Shown piece by piece: positions 59,508 to 64,000 of a stretch of DNA of 64,000 nt (position 1 is the first letter of the stretch; the number at the start of each line of letters is the position of its first letter). The position numbers were made by a program, and so were the translations under genes. Origin of the DNA: Acidobacteriota bacterium (GTDB taxonomy: Bacteria > Acidobacteriota > Holophagae > Holophagales > Holophagaceae); contig JACPUT010000018.1 in NCBI GenBank assembly GCA_016192145.1, positions 124,001-188,000 on the forward strand, in the 5' to 3' direction. Under the pieces are notes generated by a model. The model ran no database searches and was not told where the DNA came from. It worked only from the letters and a program-made list of their open reading frames with translations.

Positions 59508-61856
59508 CTAGCGCAGGAGGCCGAGGAAAGCTTCCCGCATCTCGCCCTTGGGCTCCGCCTCGGCCACCTGCTGCAGGGCCTGCCGCCCGGCGGGGAAGAT
59601 GGCCGCGAGGGCCCGGGCGGCGCCCATGCGGATGGCCGGGGTCTCGGAGCCGGAGAAGAACCCCTTCTTCCGGATCAGGTCCATGAGGGGCTGGACGCAA
59701 CGGGAGCTCTGGATGAAGGCGAGGGTCTCCAGGGTCTTGAGCCGGATCGCCTCGGGGGTGCGCCTTTCCTGGAGCAGGTCCAGGAGGGTCGGCACGGCGG
59801 TCTCGGAGCGCATCTGGCCCAGGCCGAAGATGATCTCCAGCTGGGTCTCGGGATCCGCCTCCTTCAACATCGCCAGGAGGTGGGGTTCCGCGGCGGGGCC
59901 GCCCAGCTTCCAGGCGGCGCGCACGGACGCGCGGCGCACGCGGACCTCCTTCGCCCTCAGGAGGGGGAGCACTTCGGTGAGGGCCCCCGCATCTCCGACC
60001 TCGGAAAGCAGGGTGAGGAGGTTCCGGGCGAGGAACCAGGGGATCGGGCTCGCGAGGCTCTCCCGCAGATGCTGGAGAGACAAAGGGCCGAACGTGCGAA
60101 GGGCATCCATGAGGCGGCCCCGGCGGCCGCGATCCGGCTCCTTGCCCAGGGCCTGGATGAGGTGCCGCACCATGGGGCCACCGATGAATTCGAAGTAGCT
60201 CGCGGTGGCGATGATGGATTGTTCCTTGTCGAACCGGAACAGGCAGGCCAAGGCCTTATCCAGGGCCTCCGGCTGCTGGAGGCTGGCCTTAAGCTGGCCC
60301 AGGGCCTCGGTGCGCCAGGGGTGCGCCTCGTTGAGCATCGCCGCGTGGTTCTGCAGCTCCTGGATCTCCTCCAGGATCAGGATCAGCTGCCCCCGCTCGA
60401 GGGGGGCCGCGAGCAGCCGCTCCAGGCCCTCGGCCGTGTGTCGATGGACGAGGGGATCGGGCTCCCATCCGAAGTGGGACCGCAGGCCTTGATCCAACTG
60501 GTTCTCCACCTCGAGGGGGAGACCCGGATCCGTGGACCACAGCGCCATGCCCGCGAGGGTTTGGGCCGCCTGGGTGCGCAGGGCCGGGTTGTCGGACTGG
60601 AGGGCTTCCAACACCCGTTCCAGGCAGCGCACCATGGCTTCGGTGCGCTTGCCATCCAGCAGCTCGCGGAGGAGGGCCAGGCGCTGCTCGAGGCTGAGCC
60701 GGAAGAGGGCGCCCTCATCCAGCACCTTCACGAGCTTGGCTTCGGGGCTCAACGCCTCCCACTCGATGCGCCGCTGCAGCACCTCCGCGGGGGCCGCATC
60801 GAAGTTCATGCCGCGAAGGTGGGTGGACAGGCTCTTCAGCAGGGCCGATCGCTCCGGCAGGGGGCCGAGGATGGTGAGGAGGGGCTGCTGGAGGTCCTCC
60901 CAAGACGTGTTCAGGCTCAGCAGCGTGCTGACGGCCACGGAGAGGATCTCGGGGGCCAGGGCCTTGATGCCGAGGGCCAGCCCTTGGGGCTTCTCCGGCA
61001 GGGAACCGATGCCAGCCAGGATGCTCAGCTGCCGCTCGGAGGGCAGATCCATCAGCACCTGCCTGAGCACGCCCATCTGGGCGGCGGAGGGCATCTTGTC
61101 GGTGAGGCCGAGCGTCTGGCCCATGGCGGAGAGGCCGCTGAGGTCGGCGGGTTCGAAGGTCTCCAGGATCGATGAACCGATCCCGGTCAGTTTGTCCCGC
61201 ACGGGGGGCGGAGGAAGGGTGCGAAGGAGGGCCTGCTTGACGAGGTTGATCAACTGCTCGGGCGGGCCGAAGGCGCGTTGTTCGCCGGATGACCCCGGTA
61301 CCGCCCAGCCTCCGCTGTCCCCGGCGCCGAGCCCGGCAACGGGGCCGGATTCCGGACGTCGCGGGGCGGGGGGCGCGCTCATCACGGAAGGGGCCCGGCC
61401 TTCCGAGCCCTCGGCCGTTCCCGGATCGCCCTCGCGGACCTCCCGGTACTGCACCTGGCTTACCCGGATGGCGGCGACGCCCTGCTGATCCAGGAGGGTC
61501 TGGACTCCCCCCACCTCCTCCAGCCGCTGCGGCTTGAGCAGGAGGATCTCGAGGAAAGCCTGGATATCCCGGGGCGTGACGCCCCGCTCGAATACGAAGC
61601 CGCTCACGTGGCGATCACCGATGGTCTTGATGAGATTGGCCATGTGGGGGCCCTGCACATCCACGGGCTGCCCGTTCACGAAGGCCTTGCCGGCGCCCAC
61701 CACGAGCTGGAGCTGGTTTGATTCCTGGAGCCACGCCGCGAGGGCGGCCTGGGCTGCCCTGAGGGCGTCCTGGCTGCGCGGGTGCGCCGCCGTGTACATC
61801 TGGATGCCCTTGAGTCCCATGGAGAGGGCCTGGGCGAGCGGAAGGAAGTCGCTCAT
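59508..61856 (-). CDS. HEAT-repeat protein
   Basis: A 782-residue soluble protein. The first 110 residues (MSDFLPLAQALSMGLKGIQM to ERGVTPRDIQAFLEIL) form a conserved-looking helical/beta domain. A Pro/Gly/Ser-rich linker spans about 165-210. From about 400 to the end come HEAT-like helical pairs, clearest at SDNPALRTQAAQTLAGMALW and VRRASVRAAWKLGGPAAEPH. It is likely a scaffold. It overlaps the HD-domain gene upstream (ATGA) and is followed closely by the histidine kinase, so it may gather the three into one pathway. Confidence 0.75.
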   Translation of the reverse strand: MSDFLPLAQALSMGLKGIQMYTAAHPRSQDALRAAQAALAAWLQESNQLQLVVGAGKAFVNGQPVDVQGPHMANLIKTIGDRHVSGFVFERGVTPRDIQAFLEILLLKPQRLEEVGGVQTLLDQQGVAAIRVSQVQYREVREGDPGTAEGSEGRAPSVMSAPPAPRRPESGPVAGLGAGDSGGWAVPGSSGEQRAFGPPEQLINLVKQALLRTLPPPPVRDKLTGIGSSILETFEPADLSGLSAMGQTLGLTDKMPSAAQMGVLRQVLMDLPSERQLSILAGIGSLPEKPQGLALGIKALAPEILSVAVSTLLSLNTSWEDLQQPLLTILGPLPERSALLKSLSTHLRGMNFDAAPAEVLQRRIEWEALSPEAKLVKVLDEGALFRLSLEQRLALLRELLDGKRTEAMVRCLERVLEALQSDNPALRTQAAQTLAGMALWSTDPGLPLEVENQLDQGLRSHFGWEPDPLVHRHTAEGLERLLAAPLERGQLILILEEIQELQNHAAMLNEAHPWRTEALGQLKASLQQPEALDKALACLFRFDKEQSIIATASYFEFIGGPMVRHLIQALGKEPDRGRRGRLMDALRTFGPLSLQHLRESLASPIPWFLARNLLTLLSEVGDAGALTEVLPLLRAKEVRVRRASVRAAWKLGGPAAEPHLLAMLKEADPETQLEIIFGLGQMRSETAVPTLLDLLQERRTPEAIRLKTLETLAFIQSSRCVQPLMDLIRKKGFFSGSETPAIRMGAARALAAIFPAGRQALQQVAEAEPKGEMREAFLGLLR

Positions 61857-62542
61857 TCACTCACCTCGGGCATGGGTTCCATGGGTTCACTCCATTCGCG
61901 TTGCAGTTGCGCGTAGTGGGCCTTGATGAAGTCGAGGCGCCGGGCCCCTTCCCGTCGGGCGGGCTCCGTGTTGAAGCTGGCGACGATGCCCTCGGCGAGC
62001 GTAAGCCAAGCGGTGCCTCGGCGGAGGATCTCTTCGGTATCGATGGGCTGGAAGGCGCCGCTGACGCAACCGAAATGGATGAGGCTCGCCGCGCCCACCT
62101 TGCTCAGCTTGTCGCAGTCCCAGAGGCAGGCGGTCTCCAGCGGTTCCAGGCGCTTCGTGAGACGCAGGCCCACGTGGTGCTCGATGGCGTGGCGCACGGC
62201 CGGGATCTTCTCCATGGGGAAGTCCGTGCCCGCCAGGATCTCCGCCACGGCGGCACTGGCATCCTGCGCGTGGGTGTCCTTGTTTTCCGGATCCTTCAGC
62301 CGTTTCCGCACGTCATGGAGCCAGGCGGCGCATTCCACCACGTCCAGATCCGCGCCCACGAGGGGGCAGAGCCAGCGGGTCAGCTTCACCGCGGCGAAGG
62401 TGTGCTCGAAGCGGTAATTGAAGACGGGCTTCGGGCCCTCTGCCGTGTCGTGGCCCACGCGCCAAAATCGCAGGGCGTCCGCGTCCGAATAGGATCGGAG
62501 GGCCACTTCGCATGCTTGGCGCCAGGGCTTCAGGAGGTTCAC
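61853..62542 (-). CDS. HD-domain phosphohydrolase
   Basis: A 229-residue protein with an HD domain: His in YRFEHTFAAVKLT, the HD pair in AAWLHDVRKRL, a later His pair IEHHVGLRL and an Asp in LWDCDKLSK. The metal ligands are complete, so it may act on a nucleotide or phosphorylated metabolite; the GYP motif is absent. GTG start at 62542 with GGAGGG before it. First gene of the HD / HEAT / kinase operon. Confidence 0.78.
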   Translation of the reverse strand: MNLLKPWRQACEVALRSYSDADALRFWRVGHDTAEGPKPVFNYRFEHTFAAVKLTRWLCPLVGADLDVVECAAWLHDVRKRLKDPENKDTHAQDASAAVAEILAGTDFPMEKIPAVRHAIEHHVGLRLTKRLEPLETACLWDCDKLSKVGAASLIHFGCVSGAFQPIDTEEILRRGTAWLTLAEGIVASFNTEPARREGARRLDFIKAHYAQLQREWSEPMEPMPEVSE

Positions 62543-62607
62543 CCCTCCAACCTACACGGAGGCGTAGGGTTGGGCTAGAAGCGGATCGATGCTGCTGATC
62601 ATCTCTG

Positions 62608-64000
62608 CTACGTGGGGGAGGACGTTGGTGCGGGCTCCCCGGCAGGCCTGGATCCTTTCAGGATGCGGGGGGCCACCACCAGCGCGATGCCAAAGCATGC
62701 GAAGGTGATGGCGAGGGGCAGGGGCTTTCCCGCAGGTAGGTCCTGCAGCAGCACCTTGAGGGCCGTGAGGCCGAGGAGGGGGTAGACGAGCCACCAGGTC
62801 TCGGACGTCGGCACCCACCGGGGCAGGAAGGCCGCACCCACGGTGACGAGGGCCAGGATGGCGGTCCTCAGGGCGGCGAGGGCGGAGGGCTCGGGGAAGG
62901 CGCGGGCCGTTCCGAGCACCACCAGCGAGGCCAAACCGAGGCCGGCCCAGAGGGCGAGGGCGAAGGAGGGGAGCTTGCGCCACCACACCAGGGGAGTCCG
63001 GGCCCTCTGGGTGGCCGTGTAAACGTGGGCCAACGCCATGCCACCGCCGAAGGCGGCCAGCGCCAGGGGCTGCTCGAGGGGCGCCAAGGGCAGCGATCCC
63101 CAGAAAGCCGCCCCCGCGAGCGCGGGGATTCCCAGCGTGATGGCCATGGAGGAGTAGTACACCGCGCCATGGGTACGTAGGATCCAGCGGTTCTGGCGCA
63201 CCCCGAGGATCAGGGACAAGGTGCCCAGGGTGGCCAGGGTGGGGACCAGACCGGTCCGGGGCACCACGAGGATGCTCCCCAGGAGGGTGAAGACCAGCGC
63301 CAGGGTGGTGAAGAAGAAGAAATTCACCACCGCATCCTCCTCCTTCTCCATGAAGGCGAAGGCCACTCCGTAGCAGGCGAGTCCGGTGATGAGGGCGGCG
63401 ATGCCGAAGGGGATGAGGGTGGAACCCGAGGCCAGGGCGATCCGGATGGCGCCGCCGAATCCGACCACCACGGCGAGGCTGCTCTGGGTGATCTCGAAGA
63501 CGTTCACCTTGCGGTTCTTCTGCAGGGTTCTGGCGGCGATGCTGCCCACGTAGACCACCACCAGGCCCAAGGCGAGGGCCATGGAGCCGCCGATGGAGAG
63601 GTCCCGGTACGCCTCCGGCGGGCCACCGGGCGTCGCCGCGATGCTGGTCAGCACGAGCACGGCCAGATCCGCCACGAGGGCGGCGGGCCAGCGCAGTCCA
63701 TGCCACTTGCGGCCGTAGGTGAGCCAGAGGATGCAGCCCCCGATGGCCAGGAAGAGGGCCGTGTAGGGGATGGGCGCGGTGGTGGTGGCCATCAGGGCGA
63801 AGCCGGTGGCCAGGGAGGTCAGCAGTGCCACCCAGGCGGCGGTGCGGAGGTCGCCACGCCAGGAGATCCAGAGGAGCCCGGCGGTGGAGGCGCCGATCCA
63901 GAGGGCGGCCAGGAGCGGCGATAGAACTCCGAACCGGGTGGTGGATTCGAACAGCAGGGGGTAGATGAGAAAGGCCGAGAGCACCGTGTAAAGGCTGGCC
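62608..64000 (-). CDS. Polytopic membrane protein, DUF2339-like, 5' end outside window
   Basis: The frame is open to the right edge, so the N-terminus is missing; at least 464 residues are visible. There are about twelve hydrophobic helices in a regular pattern with short loops (for example AALWIGASTAGLLWISWRGD and HGAVYYSSMAITLGIPALAG), which resembles DUF2339 membrane proteins of unknown function. The C-terminus is Pro/Ser/Thr-rich (SRPAGEPAPTSSPT). The assignment to DUF2339 is tentative. It ends 65 bases before the HD gene on the same strand. Confidence 0.6.
   Translation of the reverse strand, partial: ASLYTVLSAFLIYPLLFESTTRFGVLSPLLAALWIGASTAGLLWISWRGDLRTAAWVALLTSLATGFALMATTTAPIPYTALFLAIGGCILWLTYGRKWHGLRWPAALVADLAVLVLTSIAATPGGPPEAYRDLSIGGSMALALGLVVVYVGSIAARTLQKNRKVNVFEITQSSLAVVVGFGGAIRIALASGSTLIPFGIAALITGLACYGVAFAFMEKEEDAVVNFFFFTTLALVFTLLGSILVVPRTGLVPTLATLGTLSLILGVRQNRWILRTHGAVYYSSMAITLGIPALAGAAFWGSLPLAPLEQPLALAAFGGGMALAHVYTATQRARTPLVWWRKLPSFALALWAGLGLASLVVLGTARAFPEPSALAALRTAILALVTVGAAFLPRWVPTSETWWLVYPLLGLTALKVLLQDLPAGKPLPLAITFACFGIALVVAPRILKGSRPAGEPAPTSSPT

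Noticed and set aside
58455-61175. 906-residue open frame on the plus strand
   Set aside because: It is antisense to the histidine kinase and HEAT-repeat genes and is rich in Gln, Gly and Leu without motifs. It arises from codon bias of the real genes.

Overview
The window is GC-rich chromosomal DNA from a Gram-negative bacterium, densely packed with short intergenic gaps (none reaches 300 bases). Outer-membrane genes (fabZ-lpxA, the PilQ secretin, a TonB-dependent receptor), a complete pilMNOPQ cluster, HD-GYP and DUF4388/PATAN signalling proteins and the overall protein style suggest a member of the Acidobacteriota, most likely the Holophagae/Geothrix group. That assignment is inference from gene content; there is no rRNA here. 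I saw no tRNA, rRNA, CRISPR array, transposase or prophage. The window edges cut an HD-GYP gene (left) and a polytopic membrane protein gene (right).

Layout. 1-3.4 kb: end of a GAF/HD-GYP gene, then fabZ-lpxA-era. 3.6-7.5 kb: a secreted protein of unknown function, an ABC ATPase, a thiolase and a DUF218/SanA-like protein. 7.6-15.2 kb: a large lipoprotein with a CehA-like C-terminus, dnaB, a 2-oxoacid dehydrogenase E2 and gatA. 15.4-21.8 kb: a J-domain/TPR protein and a PP2C phosphatase, then pilMNOPQ behind a good sigma-70-like promoter. 21.9-24.2 kb (minus): flavoprotein, 3-hydroxyacyl-CoA dehydrogenase-like protein, a 50-residue membrane protein and a zinc ribbon. 24.3-28.5 kb (plus): a second PP2C, a two-cistron RdgC-like pair, a cell-wall amidase and a small lipoprotein. 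28.5-35.7 kb: purK, mogA, yqgE, a 2Fe-2S ferredoxin, a TonB-C-like protein, a PATAN protein, yvcK and a TPR protein. 35.7-38.7 kb: a NatAB-type ABC exporter and uppP. 38.8-40.6 kb: an apparently self-contained operon of two paralogous membrane proteins and a winged-helix regulator with a perfect palindrome in its promoter. 40.7-47.7 kb: threonine aldolase, a short family-5 solute-binding-like protein, yicC, a BvgS-like sensor kinase, a DUF1684 protein and radA. 47.9-56.2 kb: a long-form formate-THF ligase, an S9 peptidase, and a TonB-dependent receptor followed by a Kelch-repeat lipoprotein. 56.2-64 kb (minus): HAD phosphatase, ppa, bfr, bfd, and an HD / HEAT-repeat / histidine-kinase operon.

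How the genes work together. Many neighbours overlap by ATGA, GTGA, TGATG or TTGA, so translational coupling is the rule. The clearest functional blocks are LPS and fatty-acid synthesis (fabZ-lpxA), type IV pilus assembly (pilMNOPQ), iron storage and release (bfr-bfd, with a possible Fur site), and envelope maintenance (uppP, amidase, SanA-like, exporter).

Most unusual points: a family of intergenic elements in which CTCCAG(T/C)-type repeats accompany hairpins (four loci, three with inverted arms); a split RdgC-like gene; a formate-THF ligase of the form found in eukaryotic C1-THF synthase; a thiolase with glycine at the second catalytic cysteine; the palindrome-controlled paralog operon; and a CTAG-bounded 24-bp inverted repeat that looks like a miniature mobile element. 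I did not find one unmistakably new multi-gene system; the best candidates are the 38.8-40.6 kb operon and the TonB receptor/Kelch lipoprotein pair.
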